From UBA8958 sp964571695 (GTDB lineage: Bacteria > Desulfobacterota > Syntrophia > Syntrophales > UBA8958), in assembly GCA_964571695.1 (NCBI GenBank), contig CAZNDG010000008.1:24026-88025 (forward strand): a stretch of 64,000 nt of DNA, in the 5' to 3' direction. Shown here in pieces: positions 26,936-36,175 of the stretch. Every line of letters starts with the position of its first letter. The stretch's first letter is position 1. The notes under the pieces were generated by a model. It was not told the DNA's origin, ran no database searches, and worked only from the letters and a program-made list of their open reading frames with translations. A program made the position numbers and the translations under genes.

Positions 26936-27232
26936 TTAACGTTCCAAACCGAATTTGGTCATCTTTTTGTGGAAGGTGTTGCGGTTGATGCCCAGATAAT
27001 CGGCGGCCCGGCTTTTGACGTACTGGGATCGCTCCAGGGCGATCCTGAAGAGGCATCGTTCCACGATGGCGGTTACGTCCTCATATACCCTGCTTTTTGC
27101 CGCCGTAGTGTCGCCGAGGATCGTGACGATGTCCGCCAGTTTCTGGGAGAGGATTTCTTCCGCCACCGCATGGAGGGATGTCGCCCTCTCCTTATTGACC
27201 CCCAGCGGTGTTTCTTTGTGATTGTCCTTCAT
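26936..27232 (-). CDS. Fis-type helix-turn-helix protein
   Basis: 98 residues from the ATG at 27232. The C-terminal 40 residues contain a Fis-family helix-turn-helix, SRAADYLGINRNTFHKKMTK. The N-terminal part is helical with no receiver or AAA domain. Such stand-alone Fis-like proteins are nucleoid or local transcription regulators. It is encoded 19 bp upstream of the GlmU-like gene and may regulate this block. The earlier in-frame codons overlap the preceding membrane-protein gene and are excluded. Confidence 0.75.
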   Translation of the reverse strand: MKDNHKETPLGVNKERATSLHAVAEEILSQKLADIVTILGDTTAAKSRVYEDVTAIVERCLFRIALERSQYVKSRAADYLGINRNTFHKKMTKFGLER

Positions 27233-27258
27233 AAAACCGGCTTTTTTATCCTTACTTT

Positions 27259-27780
27259 TTAGGGAGTTAATTTCATGTATATGATGACCAGCAGGACAAC
27301 GGCGGCCACCCAAACCGCCGTGAGGTCGGATATGTTCCGGGTTGGATTATCGATCTGCTCCCTGGCCTCGGCTTCGATCTCGATCTTTCCCCCATCGAGA
27401 TGCCGGATGATTTCCCCCACCAGGGTGGAAAAGGAATCATAGGCGTTCGAGATGATATGAAACCCCTTCTTGGTTGTCAAGAGGATATAGATCCTGCTTC
27501 GCACTTTCAGGCAACCCACATGGGTGATGTCACTCCACAGGAGTTCCCTGCTCTTGAGGAGCTTCTTCAGCGCCACGCCTCCCTCGGAAACCGAAACGCT
27601 CCGGTTCATGGCCTCCAGAAAGATCAAGAGGGACAGGCCGGCAAAGACGGTTAGGACGATCCTTTCCGTTCCGGAACCTTTATATGCCAGGGAGAGGATA
27701 AGCAGAAACAGGAGGAGCAGGACGTCGATACCCAAGGGGATGACGAACGACCGGCGGATGCGGTATGTGCCCTCGGACAT
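27259..27780 (-). CDS. Membrane protein with PH-like domain, unknown function
   Basis: 173 residues from the ATG at 27780 (AAAGGA 6 nt upstream). Two hydrophobic segments occur near the N-terminus (GIDVLLLLFLLILSLAYKG and VLTVFAGLSLLIFLEAM) and one at the C-terminus (TAVWVAAVVLLVIIYM). The stretch between them (LLWSDITHVGCLKVRSRIYI, then FHIISNAYDSFSTLVGEI) looks like a bacterial PH-domain. The start lies 3 bp beyond the moaC stop. No specific function is recognisable. Confidence 0.6.
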   Translation of the reverse strand: MSEGTYRIRRSFVIPLGIDVLLLLFLLILSLAYKGSGTERIVLTVFAGLSLLIFLEAMNRSVSVSEGGVALKKLLKSRELLWSDITHVGCLKVRSRIYILLTTKKGFHIISNAYDSFSTLVGEIIRHLDGGKIEIEAEAREQIDNPTRNISDLTAVWVAAVVLLVIIYMKLTP

Positions 27781-27782
27781 GA

Positions 27783-28262
27783 TCAATCCTTTCTGGTGAA
27801 AGAACCGCTTTTTCCGCCGCTTTTAGCGACGAGCATGACGTCGGAAATGATCATTTCCCGGTCGGCGGCTTTGCACATGTCATAGATGGTGAGGGCGGCG
27901 ACGCTTACGGCGGTCAGGGCCTCCATCTCCACGCCGGTCCGGCCTACGGTTCGTACCCGGGCCTCGATGGCGATCTCACCCCGTTCGCGGTTGTCGGTAA
28001 AAAAAATATCGATTCCCGTAAGCTCCAGCGGATGGCACATGGGAATCAGGCGCCCCGTTTCTTTGGCGGCCATGGTCCCGGCGATGCGGGCAACACCGAT
28101 GACGTCCCCCTTCGGGATACCGCCGTCGGCAATGAGGGCCAGGGTCTCCTGTTTCATCACGACCCGGCCCCGGGCCACCGCCTCCCTGGTCGTCGGTTCC
28201 TTGCCGGTGACATCGACCATTTTTGCCCGGCCCCGCTCATCTACGTGCGTCAGCTTTACCAC
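27783..28262 (-). CDS. moaC: Cyclic pyranopterin monophosphate synthase MoaC
   Basis: 159 residues from GTG at 28262, chosen because GAGGTGG lies 9 nt upstream and the resulting length equals that of known MoaC. Conserved motifs are KMVDVTGKEPTTREA, MCHPLELTGIDIFF (His/Pro active-site loop), RTGVEMEALTAVSVAALTIY and DVMLVAKSGGKSG. MoaC acts with MoaA to turn GTP into cyclic pyranopterin, the first step of molybdenum/tungsten cofactor synthesis. No moaA, moaD or moaE is nearby. The upstream region is divergent with comM. Confidence 0.93.
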   Translation of the reverse strand: MVKLTHVDERGRAKMVDVTGKEPTTREAVARGRVVMKQETLALIADGGIPKGDVIGVARIAGTMAAKETGRLIPMCHPLELTGIDIFFTDNRERGEIAIEARVRTVGRTGVEMEALTAVSVAALTIYDMCKAADREMIISDVMLVAKSGGKSGSFTRKD

Positions 28263-28438
28263 TTGAAAACGCCACCTCGCCGCGAAGAATTGTTGCGCGT
28301 TTATGCTTTCCCCATCCGCCATCAGGGTCAGGTGCGCAAGGTATGCCACTTTTCCCTTTTCCCAGCGACGGCTCCGCGCCCTGGTTCATTGCCTTAGGAC
28401 ACAAAACTTATCACAGCCGTTTTTTCCCGTCAAGACAG

Positions 28439-28467
28439 TTGAAAAATCTCTGGAATTTCTATATATA
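28439..28467 (+). promoter_or_regulatory. Sigma-70 promoter for comM
   Basis: TTGAAA (28439-28444), a 17-bp spacer and TATATA (28462-28467), 28 bp before the comM ATG. This is the only good match in the AT-rich part of the moaC-comM intergenic region. Confidence 0.6.
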
Positions 28468-28494
28468 TACCGCGATTTTTCCTTCGGGGGCGTT

Positions 28495-30024
28495 ATGATC
28501 GTAAAAGTCCTGGGCAGTTCCGTAATCGGCATTGATGGCTACCTCATCGATGTCGAGGTCTATACCGCCTCGGGGCTTCCCCAGTTCTCCACGGTGGGCC
28601 TGCCCGACGTGGCCGTCCGGGAAAGCCGGGAACGGATCAAGGCGGCGGTCAAGAGTTCCGGCTATCCCTTTCCCCGTCATCATGTCACCGTCAATCTTGC
28701 CCCGGCGGACATCAGGAAAGAGGGCACGGGGTTCGACCTCCCCATTGCCGTCGGCATCCTGGCGGCGGAAGACGTGGTCCGGCCGGATCTGCTGGGCGCC
28801 TACCTCCTCCTCGGGGAGCTGTCGCTCGACGGCCGGATCAAGGGGGTCCACGGGGCGCTGCCGGCCGCCCTCAAGACCCGGGACCTGGGCCTGCGGGGCA
28901 TCCTGGTCTCCCCGGAGAACGCCGCGGAGGCCGCCCTGGTGGCGGGTATCGAGGCAATACCCGTGGCATCCCTCACTGAAGTGGTAGAATTTCTGAATGA
29001 GGTCAAGAAGATAGAGCCGGCGCGCCGGGATGAACGGGACGTCTTTTCCGGGACTGAGGATGAGGATTGTGATTTCCGGGACGTCCAGGGACAGGACCAG
29101 GCCAAGCGCGCCCTGGAGATTGCCGCGGCCGGGGCCCACAATATCCTGCTCCTCGGACCGCCGGGAAGCGGCAAGACCATGCTTGCCAGGCGCCTGTCCT
29201 CCATCCTGCCCGCCCTTTCCTTTGCCGAGGCCGTGGAGGCGGCGAAGATCTATTCCGTCGCCGGCCTTTTGAATCGCGGCGAGGTGATGATCCGCCGCCG
29301 TCCCTTCCGCGCCCCCCATCATACCATCTCCGACGCCGGCCTCATCGGCGGGGGCGCGACGCCCCGTCCCGGCGAGATCAGCCTGGCCCATCACGGGGTG
29401 CTTTTCCTCGACGAACTGCCGGAATTCCGGAAAAACGCCCTGGAGGCACTGCGGCAGCCCCTGGAAGAGGGGACGGTCACCATCGCCCGGGCGGCCACGA
29501 CGGTGGTCTATCCGGCCCGCTTTTTGTTCGTGGCGGCCATGAACCCCTGCCCCTGTGGATATTACGGCGACGCCCGCCAGACCTGCCGGTGCAGCGCCCA
29601 GCAAATCCGCCAGTACCAGCGGCGCCTGTCCGGGCCGCTTCTGGACCGCATCGATCTCCACATCGAAGTGCCGTCACTGCGCTACCGGGAGCTGACGGGG
29701 CGCTACCAGGGAGAAACCTCCGCCGTAATCCGGGAGCGGATCGATAAGGCCCGGACCATACAGGAGCGGCGTTTTGCGGGAAAGATGACTCCCTTCAACG
29801 CCCGTATGTCCGACGCCGAGGTCAAGCGTTACTGCCGGATCGATGGGGATGCCCAGCAATTGCTCGAAATGGCCATGGAAAAGCTCGGACTGAGCGCCCG
29901 GGCCTACAAGCGGATCCTCAAGGTGGCCCGGACGATCGCCGATCTCGATGACCGGGAGTGCCTGGAGGCATCTCACGTTGCCGAGGCGATCCAGTACAGA
30001 AATCTTGATCGAAAACTCGTTTAG
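28495..30024 (+). CDS. comM: YifB/ComM-family Mg chelatase-like AAA+ ATPase
   Basis: 509 residues from the ATG at 28495; the longer frame upstream is intergenic. The N-terminal ChlI domain (about 1-165) begins MIVKVLGSSVIGIDGYLIDV. The AAA+ core has Walker A GPPGSGKTML and Walker B VLFLDELPEF. A four-Cys set occurs in NPCPCGYYGDARQTCRCS, and the C-terminal helical Mg_chelatase_C domain contains LSARAYKRILKVARTIADL. ComM is a hexameric helicase that promotes branch migration during natural transformation in Vibrio and Acinetobacter; it is widespread even in species not known to be competent. Confidence 0.93.
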   Translation: MIVKVLGSSVIGIDGYLIDVEVYTASGLPQFSTVGLPDVAVRESRERIKAAVKSSGYPFPRHHVTVNLAPADIRKEGTGFDLPIAVGILAAEDVVRPDLLGAYLLLGELSLDGRIKGVHGALPAALKTRDLGLRGILVSPENAAEAALVAGIEAIPVASLTEVVEFLNEVKKIEPARRDERDVFSGTEDEDCDFRDVQGQDQAKRALEIAAAGAHNILLLGPPGSGKTMLARRLSSILPALSFAEAVEAAKIYSVAGLLNRGEVMIRRRPFRAPHHTISDAGLIGGGATPRPGEISLAHHGVLFLDELPEFRKNALEALRQPLEEGTVTIARAATTVVYPARFLFVAAMNPCPCGYYGDARQTCRCSAQQIRQYQRRLSGPLLDRIDLHIEVPSLRYRELTGRYQGETSAVIRERIDKARTIQERRFAGKMTPFNARMSDAEVKRYCRIDGDAQQLLEMAMEKLGLSARAYKRILKVARTIADLDDRECLEASHVAEAIQYRNLDRKLV

Positions 30025-30141
30025 TGATAATGGTGGCGACCAGTCATCAATCGGGAGCAGGGTGGGGAGTTTTTAACCCGCGCCGGTCTTTCGGCCGTCT
30101 TTTGCCGGCTCTCGAACTATCAAGGGGGGAAAGGGAATCTT

Positions 30142-31215
30142 ATGGAAATCAGTATTATTCAGACCGATCCGGCGAAAAGGAAGGCCAAGCCGAAAGACGA
30201 GTCGAAACTGGGATTCGGAAGGGTCTTCACCGATCATATGTTTACCATGACTTACCATTCCAGCCGGGGTTGGTACGATCCCGCCGTCCGGCCCTATGAG
30301 GATCTCAGCCTCGATCCGGCGGCCATGTGTCTCCACTACGGCCAGCTCATCTTCGAGGGCATGAAGGCCTATAGGGGCAAAAACGGGGAGATATATCTGT
30401 TCCGGCCCGGGGAGAATATCCGGCGGATGAATGAATCGGCCAGACGTCTCTGCATGCCGACCCTGGATCCGGAGGTCTTTTTGGAAGGCCTGAAAAAACT
30501 CGTCCTCCTGGAAAAGGACTGGATCCCCAAAAGCAGCGGCGCCTCCCTGTATATCCGGCCCACCATGATCGCCACCGAGGCGGCCCTGGGAGTCCATCCC
30601 GCCGATGCCTATCTGTTCTATATTATTGTCGGTCCGGTAGGGGCTTACTATCCCGAGGGGTTCAGTCCGACCAAGATTTATGTCGTGGAGGAATACGTCC
30701 GTTCCGCTCCGGGGGGGATCGGCTATTGCAAGGCCGCCGGGAACTATGCGGCGAGCCTCATGGCCAGCGCCATGGCCGTCGAAAAGGGATATACGCAGGT
30801 CCTCTGGCTCGATGCCGTGAACAGAAAATACGTGGAGGAAGTGGGGACGAGCAACATCTTCTTCGTCATCGACGGCGAATTGATCACCCCGCCGTTGGGG
30901 GGGACGATCCTGCCGGGCGTCACCCGCGATTCGGTCCTGCGGATCGCCCGCGCCTGGGGCCTAAAGGTTTCCGAGCGTCTCCTGTCAATGGAAGAGATCC
31001 TGGCGGCCTGTCAAAACGGTTCCCTGCAAGAGTCTTTTGCCTCGGGAACGGCGGCCATCGTTTCTCCTATCGGACAGATATGTTACCAGAATCGGGAGTA
31101 TGCCATCAATGAAGGCCGCACGGGAAGCCTGACGGAGAGGCTTTACGAGGAGATCCTGCGGATTCAGTACGGAGAAAAGGAAGACCCCTTCGGCTGGAGG
31201 ATGCGGATCGACTGA
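30142..31215 (+). CDS. ilvE: Branched-chain amino-acid aminotransferase
   Basis: 357 residues, of the longer (eukaryote/actinobacterial) BCAT type. The PLP-binding Lys is in YCKAAGNYAASLMA, and the signature EVGTSNIFFVIDGELITPPL follows. LHYGQLIFEGMKAYRG and the C-terminal SGTAAIVSPIG are also diagnostic. It transfers amino groups between leucine, isoleucine or valine and 2-oxoglutarate. AAGGGGGGAAAGGG lies just before the ATG. It is read in the same direction as comM with a 117-bp gap and appears monocistronic. Confidence 0.93.
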   Translation: MEISIIQTDPAKRKAKPKDESKLGFGRVFTDHMFTMTYHSSRGWYDPAVRPYEDLSLDPAAMCLHYGQLIFEGMKAYRGKNGEIYLFRPGENIRRMNESARRLCMPTLDPEVFLEGLKKLVLLEKDWIPKSSGASLYIRPTMIATEAALGVHPADAYLFYIIVGPVGAYYPEGFSPTKIYVVEEYVRSAPGGIGYCKAAGNYAASLMASAMAVEKGYTQVLWLDAVNRKYVEEVGTSNIFFVIDGELITPPLGGTILPGVTRDSVLRIARAWGLKVSERLLSMEEILAACQNGSLQESFASGTAAIVSPIGQICYQNREYAINEGRTGSLTERLYEEILRIQYGEKEDPFGWRMRID

Positions 31216-31516
31216 GGGGACAGCCGCGGCGGCACGGATTAGGGACGCTATTCCGGGCACTTGTCCCGGCAATTCACAAAGGTGTGGAAAAAACTGTTGA
31301 TAACTATGTGTACAGTTTTCCTAAGTCTATAAATGATACGGTTTTATATCGGATTGCCGCTCTTTTAGGCAGACTTAAAGTATAAACAAAACAAATAGTT
31401 ATGCAGGTATTGAAGTTTTTTCATGGGTTAGGCGCCCCGTTGTGTGAGATATGCACATGATCCGGGAAATGGCATAATTTTTGACCGGTGGGTCATGGCG
31501 GTCAGGGAGGTGGAGG
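31216..31516. other. Intergenic region, AT-rich, with DnaA-box-like sites
   Basis: No gene is seen. The AT-rich middle holds TGTGGAAAA (31283-31291) and TGTTGATAA (31295-31303), each 8 of 9 to the DnaA box TGTGGATAA and on the same strand. The right part precedes lolA, with GGGAGG 6 nt before its ATG. Confidence 0.35.
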
Positions 31517-32200
31517 ATGTATAGAAATTTGTTTCTCATTGGGGTCGTAATAGTGGCGGCCGCCGTTCTGATCGGGTTTTCCGGGCCGTCCGCGGGGCGG
31601 GAGCCGCCCGCCCTGGAGGAGGTGATCCGGGGATTGCAGACCGTCTATGAAAAAACCACCGATCTGAAGGCGTCGTTCGTCCAGGAGGTTGCCCTGGCGT
31701 CGGTGAACCGCAAGGAGCGGGAAGAAGGAACAGTCTATTACAAACCACCCCGGCGCATGCTCTGGGATTATACAAAACCGGCGGTCAAAAAGCTGATCAT
31801 CAATCCCGACAAGGCCTATCTGTATGTCCCCAAGGACCGGGCGGTTTACGTCCAGGAAACGGCCCGGATCTTCAAATCCCAGCTTATTGTGCGTCTCCTC
31901 GACGGGCTCGGGAAGGTGACCGAGGATTTTCAACTTGCCTTCGCGGATCCCGGGGCGCCCACGGATAAAAACGGCAATTATCTCTTGGTCATGACGCCGA
32001 AAAAGGCCGATCTTGGGGTGGACAGGATCTTCGTGACCCTGAGTCATGAGGATTACACCATCATCCAATGCCGTTTCGCAGACACTTTCGGCAACCGGAC
32101 CACGGTGCAGTTCCGCAACATTCAACGCAATATCAAGCTGTCCGACAAGCTGTTCCAGTTCAAGACCCCGCCCAAAGTCGAGGTCTATCCGCTTTCATGA
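31517..32200 (+). CDS. lolA: Outer-membrane lipoprotein carrier LolA
   Basis: 227 residues from the ATG at 31517. A signal peptide (LFLIGVVIVAAAVLIGFSG) precedes the LolA fold: LKASFVQEVALASVNRKERE, GTVYYKPPRRMLWDYTKP and IINPDKAYLYVPKDRAVYVQ are standard family landmarks. LolA is the periplasmic chaperone that receives lipoproteins from LolCDE and passes them to LolB at the outer membrane. The carrier could hand over to the LolB-like protein at 3464, though that link is inference. The debranching-enzyme gene follows within 23 bp. Confidence 0.9.
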   Translation: MYRNLFLIGVVIVAAAVLIGFSGPSAGREPPALEEVIRGLQTVYEKTTDLKASFVQEVALASVNRKEREEGTVYYKPPRRMLWDYTKPAVKKLIINPDKAYLYVPKDRAVYVQETARIFKSQLIVRLLDGLGKVTEDFQLAFADPGAPTDKNGNYLLVMTPKKADLGVDRIFVTLSHEDYTIIQCRFADTFGNRTTVQFRNIQRNIKLSDKLFQFKTPPKVEVYPLS

Positions 32201-32222
32201 CCGGATATCGCTTTTGTACGTT

Positions 32223-34448
32223 ATGGGAATAATATTGGGGATCAATCAGGGGGAGGAAAGATTCCTTCCGACGCGTTCCGGCGACGAGTGGCTCGAGGTC
32301 AACGGCCGGGGCGGCTATGCCTCCAGCACCCTGCTGAACTGTCATACCCGCAAATACCATGGTCTCCTCGTTGCTAAACTGGTCGCGCCGCCGGGGCGTT
32401 ATGTCCTCCTGTCCAAATTCGAGGACACCGTCATCTGCGGAGGCCGCCGGGAGGCCCTGAGCTGTCACGAGTACCCCGGTGTTTTTTTCCCGGAGGAATA
32501 TTCTTTTCTTAAAGAATATCAGCAGGATCTATACCCGTCTTTTCTCTTTTCCGGCGACGGGCTCCGGATCAGAAAATCAGTCCTCCTCGTGACGGACGAG
32601 GACAGTCTCCTGATCCGTTACGATCCCGAAGCTTGTCCGGCATCGGGGGTGCTGAGGTTGCGGCCCTTCGTGGCCTACCGGGATTACCACCGCCTGAGCA
32701 AGGAGAACCCGTTTCTCAAGGGCAATGCCGCCGCGATCAAAAACGGTTTTTCCCTCAGGCCTTACGCGGGAATGCCGCCCCTGGTCATCCAGACAAACCT
32801 GCGGCCCCGCTGGCAACCGGCGCCTTTATGGTACCATAACTTCGAATATGCCGAAGAAGCGGCCCGGGGCTATGAACATTCCGAAGATCTCTTCAGTCCC
32901 GGGCTCCTGGAGGTGCCGCTCCGGCAGGGCAAGACGGTTCTGGTCCTTGCCTCCCTTACCCCCTTCTACGGGCGGTTGAGCAAGAAATGGGACGATGAGG
33001 TGCGCCGCCGCCGGGAGGTCCGGGACAAGGATGATCGGACCATAGGGATCCTGGCTTCCGGGGGGGCGCCGGCGGGGAGGCAATTCCCGGGGACGGGAGA
33101 GGCATCCGCGGCGTCCGGCGACGACCCCGGCGGAGAAGCGAAAATCGCGGGCCATAGGATGTCTCCCGGCAATACTGCCGCCGGGACCGCCGGGGAAAGT
33201 ACCGATCGGGAAATCGTCGCGGCAGTGGCCGTGGAAGAAAAACGGGACATCGCCATCCCGGAAGCCGACTCTGCCGGGATCGCCGCGGAGCGGGAATTGC
33301 TCGGCATCCTCCTGCAGGCGGGAAGACGCTTCCTGATCCGCACCGCCGCGGGGCATCCGGCGATCATCGCCGGTTATCCCTGGTTCGGGGAATGGGGACG
33401 GGACACCCTGCTGTCCCTGCCGGGACTTGCCTTTTGTTCCGGCCGCCGCCGGGAGGGACTGGAGCTTCTCGTCCGGATGGCCCGGTTCGAGCGCCAGGGT
33501 CTCCTGCCCAACGTCTTCTCCGAACGGGACGCCGATCATGCCTACAATACCGTTGACGCCCCCCTGTGGTTCTTCTGGGCTGTCCAGCAACTTCTTCTTG
33601 ACGACGCCGGCGACCGGACCCAGGCGGTGGTGGAGAAGAATCTCTGGCCGGTGATGAAAAACATCCTTCGCCAGTTCATTCACGGCACCATATTCAACAT
33701 CTACATGGACGACAACGGTCTGATCCATGCCGGCGCGGATAACCGGGCGCTGACCTGGATGGACGCCTGCATCGACAACCGCCCCGTGACGCCCCGCCAC
33801 GGTTACCCCGTGGAGGTTAACGCCCTGTGGTACAATGCCGTCCGCTTTGCCGCCGAACTGGCCGCCCGGTTCGGGGACCGGGAGTTCTACTTTGACGATC
33901 TCATCGAAAAAATTCGCCGGTCTTTTCTGGAGATCTTCTGGAACGACGATGATGCCTGCCTGGGGGATGTTTACCGGTCCGGGCGCCTAGACAGATCCAT
34001 CCGTCCCAATCAGATTTTCGCCGTCTCGCTGCCCCATTCCCCATTGGCGCCGGCCCAGGAGCGCCTGGTGGTGAAAAAGGTGCAGGACGAACTCCTCACC
34101 CCCGTTGGGATCCGTACCCTTTCCCCCCGGGATCCTTGCTATCGGGGCCGTTACGCCGGCTCGCCCGCCGAACGGGATGGGGCCTATCACCAGGGTACGG
34201 TCTGGCCCTGGCTTTGGGGACCCTTCGGAGAGGCCTGGCTCAAGGTCGCCGACGACCGGGAGAAGGTAAAGACGACCCTTCGGGATCGCCTCCGCACCTT
34301 CCTGACCGGCCATTTCCGGGTGGCGGGGATCGGTTGCATCTCCGAGGTCTTCGACGGCGATTACCCCCACCGGCCCGGGGGCTGCATCGCCCAGGCCTGG
34401 TCCACGGCGGAAATCATCCGTCTTTACACCCTCATCGGCAGATCGTAG
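32223..34448 (+). CDS. Glycogen debranching enzyme (amylo-alpha-1,6-glucosidase type)
   Basis: 741 residues from the ATG at 32223. GDE_N covers about 1-250 (WLEVNGRGGYASSTLLNCHT is the typical start) and GDE_C covers about 370-735, with IAGYPWFGEWGRDTLLSLPG and the glycosidase landmark DAPLWFFW. These archaeal/bacterial-type debranchers hydrolyse alpha-1,6 branch points of glycogen. A Gly/Ala/Pro-rich low-complexity linker (codons around 33060-33200) separates the two domains and looks like an insertion. The ribosome site is weak. It belongs functionally with the glycogen genes at 43993-50886. Confidence 0.88.
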   Translation: MGIILGINQGEERFLPTRSGDEWLEVNGRGGYASSTLLNCHTRKYHGLLVAKLVAPPGRYVLLSKFEDTVICGGRREALSCHEYPGVFFPEEYSFLKEYQQDLYPSFLFSGDGLRIRKSVLLVTDEDSLLIRYDPEACPASGVLRLRPFVAYRDYHRLSKENPFLKGNAAAIKNGFSLRPYAGMPPLVIQTNLRPRWQPAPLWYHNFEYAEEAARGYEHSEDLFSPGLLEVPLRQGKTVLVLASLTPFYGRLSKKWDDEVRRRREVRDKDDRTIGILASGGAPAGRQFPGTGEASAASGDDPGGEAKIAGHRMSPGNTAAGTAGESTDREIVAAVAVEEKRDIAIPEADSAGIAAERELLGILLQAGRRFLIRTAAGHPAIIAGYPWFGEWGRDTLLSLPGLAFCSGRRREGLELLVRMARFERQGLLPNVFSERDADHAYNTVDAPLWFFWAVQQLLLDDAGDRTQAVVEKNLWPVMKNILRQFIHGTIFNIYMDDNGLIHAGADNRALTWMDACIDNRPVTPRHGYPVEVNALWYNAVRFAAELAARFGDREFYFDDLIEKIRRSFLEIFWNDDDACLGDVYRSGRLDRSIRPNQIFAVSLPHSPLAPAQERLVVKKVQDELLTPVGIRTLSPRDPCYRGRYAGSPAERDGAYHQGTVWPWLWGPFGEAWLKVADDREKVKTTLRDRLRTFLTGHFRVAGIGCISEVFDGDYPHRPGGCIAQAWSTAEIIRLYTLIGRS

Positions 34449-34487
34449 CGGTTGCCGTTGACCGTGCATAAACGCGGTGCAATTGAT

Positions 34488-36053
34488 ATGACGGGGAACG
34501 GCAGCCGGGCGGGAGGAAACAGATTCTGGGGGGAAACGACGGCCTTTCTCGCCCTGTTTCTCGACAACGTCGGGGTGCTGATCTTCCTAAGCGCGATCCT
34601 GGTTTTCACCTTCAATTATCCCGCGGAGATCGTCCTTACCCGCATGATCCCCGGTACGGCCGTGGGCGTTTTCTGCGGCGACCTCGTCTATACCTGGATG
34701 GCCGTCCGTCTGAGGAAGAAGACCGGGCGGACCGACGTTACCGCCATGCCCCTGGGTCTGGATACGCCCTCCACCATCGGGATCGCCTATGCCGTCCTCG
34801 GACCGGCCTATGTGGCCACCCGGGACGCCGAACTCACCTGGCATATCGGCATGGCCACCCTGTTCATGATCGGCGCCGTCAAGATCGTCACGTCCTTCTG
34901 CGGCGCCTGGCTGCAACGCGTCATTCCCACCGCCGGGCTTTTGGGCCCCCTGGCGGGGATCGGTCTTTTGCTTTTGGGTTTTCTTCCCCTTCTGGATGTC
35001 TTCGGCGAGCCCATCGTGGGTCTCACCGCCCTGGGGATCGTCTTTGCCGTTTTCCTTGCCCGGATGGAGCTTCCAGGCCGGATGCCCGGAATCCTCGTGG
35101 CCGTCGTTTTGGGGACGCTGATCCATCTCATCCTCGGATACGGGGGCTATCTGCCGGAATTCCGCCCCCCGTCCCTGGAAATGAAACTCTATATCCCCGT
35201 TTTTTCTCTCGAATTTCTAAAAAGCCTGCCCCAGAGCCTGCCTTATCTGTCCATTGCCATCCCCTTCGGGATCATGACCATCATCGGGGGCATCGACAAT
35301 ACGGAGAGCGCCCGGCTGGCCGGGGACGCCTACCGGAGCAGGGACATACTCCTCACCGAGGCCTTCACCTCGCTCATTGCCTCCTTCTTCGGCGGCGTGG
35401 CCCAGACCACTCCCTACATCGGTCACCCGGCGTACAAGAAGATGGGGGGAACCTACTGGTACACCCTCTTCACGGGGGTGCTGATCGGGGTGGGGGCGGT
35501 GGTCGGATTGTTGTCGTTGTTCGTGGCGGTCATCCCCCGGGCGGCCCTGGCCCCCATTTTTATGTTCATCGGCTTCGAGATGACGCGGCAGGCTTATCAG
35601 GAAGCGCCGTTGCGTCATTCCCCGGCGGTTAGCATCTGCTTTCTCCCCGTGGCGGCCAACATGATGCTTATCATCCTCGGTCAATTCCTGGGCCCCCTGG
35701 CGATCGCGCCGGACACACTGCCGCCACGCCTCCAGATCCTCCATCAGAACCTGACGGTATTGAGCAACGGTTTCATCGTCACCGGACTCCTCTGGGGGAG
35801 CATGCTGGCCTTTCTCATCGACGGCCGAAAGTGCCGGGCCTCCCTTTGCGCCGTCATCTGCGCCCTCTTCAGCCTTTGCGGCATCATCCATTCGGTGCTG
35901 CCTTCGGGGGAGATCTATCCGCCCTGGCGGCCGGCCGGTTATGCCCATTATCTCGTCGCGGCCGGATATGGGTTGCTGGCGGTCGTTTTCGCCGTCCTCC
36001 GGCCCAAAGAGGTGGGGGACGACAAGATCTCAAGGAGTGATGGCGGCGGTTGA
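34488..36053 (+). CDS. NCS2-like xanthine/uracil permease family protein
   Basis: 521 residues from the ATG at 34488, with about 12-14 hydrophobic segments along the length. It has the layout of nucleobase/anion exchangers: FLALFLDNVGVLIFLSAILV at the start and the two half-helix regions around TAMPLGLDTPSTIGIAYAVL and GGIDNTESARLAGDAY. The likely role is proton- or sodium-coupled import of a purine, uracil or small anion; the substrate is not readable. Its ATG lies 37 bp after the debranching-enzyme stop, with no strong ribosome site. Confidence 0.7.
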   Translation: MTGNGSRAGGNRFWGETTAFLALFLDNVGVLIFLSAILVFTFNYPAEIVLTRMIPGTAVGVFCGDLVYTWMAVRLRKKTGRTDVTAMPLGLDTPSTIGIAYAVLGPAYVATRDAELTWHIGMATLFMIGAVKIVTSFCGAWLQRVIPTAGLLGPLAGIGLLLLGFLPLLDVFGEPIVGLTALGIVFAVFLARMELPGRMPGILVAVVLGTLIHLILGYGGYLPEFRPPSLEMKLYIPVFSLEFLKSLPQSLPYLSIAIPFGIMTIIGGIDNTESARLAGDAYRSRDILLTEAFTSLIASFFGGVAQTTPYIGHPAYKKMGGTYWYTLFTGVLIGVGAVVGLLSLFVAVIPRAALAPIFMFIGFEMTRQAYQEAPLRHSPAVSICFLPVAANMMLIILGQFLGPLAIAPDTLPPRLQILHQNLTVLSNGFIVTGLLWGSMLAFLIDGRKCRASLCAVICALFSLCGIIHSVLPSGEIYPPWRPAGYAHYLVAAGYGLLAVVFAVLRPKEVGDDKISRSDGGG

Positions 36054-36175
36054 CGATAGCCCCGGAGGTGGAAATCCCGCCGCCGGATAGGATGCATGAA
36101 GATACGTGCAGATGCCCCGCAACGACGGGTGTGCGGGGTGATGAAGAGCGCTGGGCTCGGGAGGAGGAGGTCGCT

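Noticed and set aside
28459..29661. Antisense frame within comM
   Set aside because: comM has intact Walker motifs on the plus strand; the opposite frame is low-complexity.
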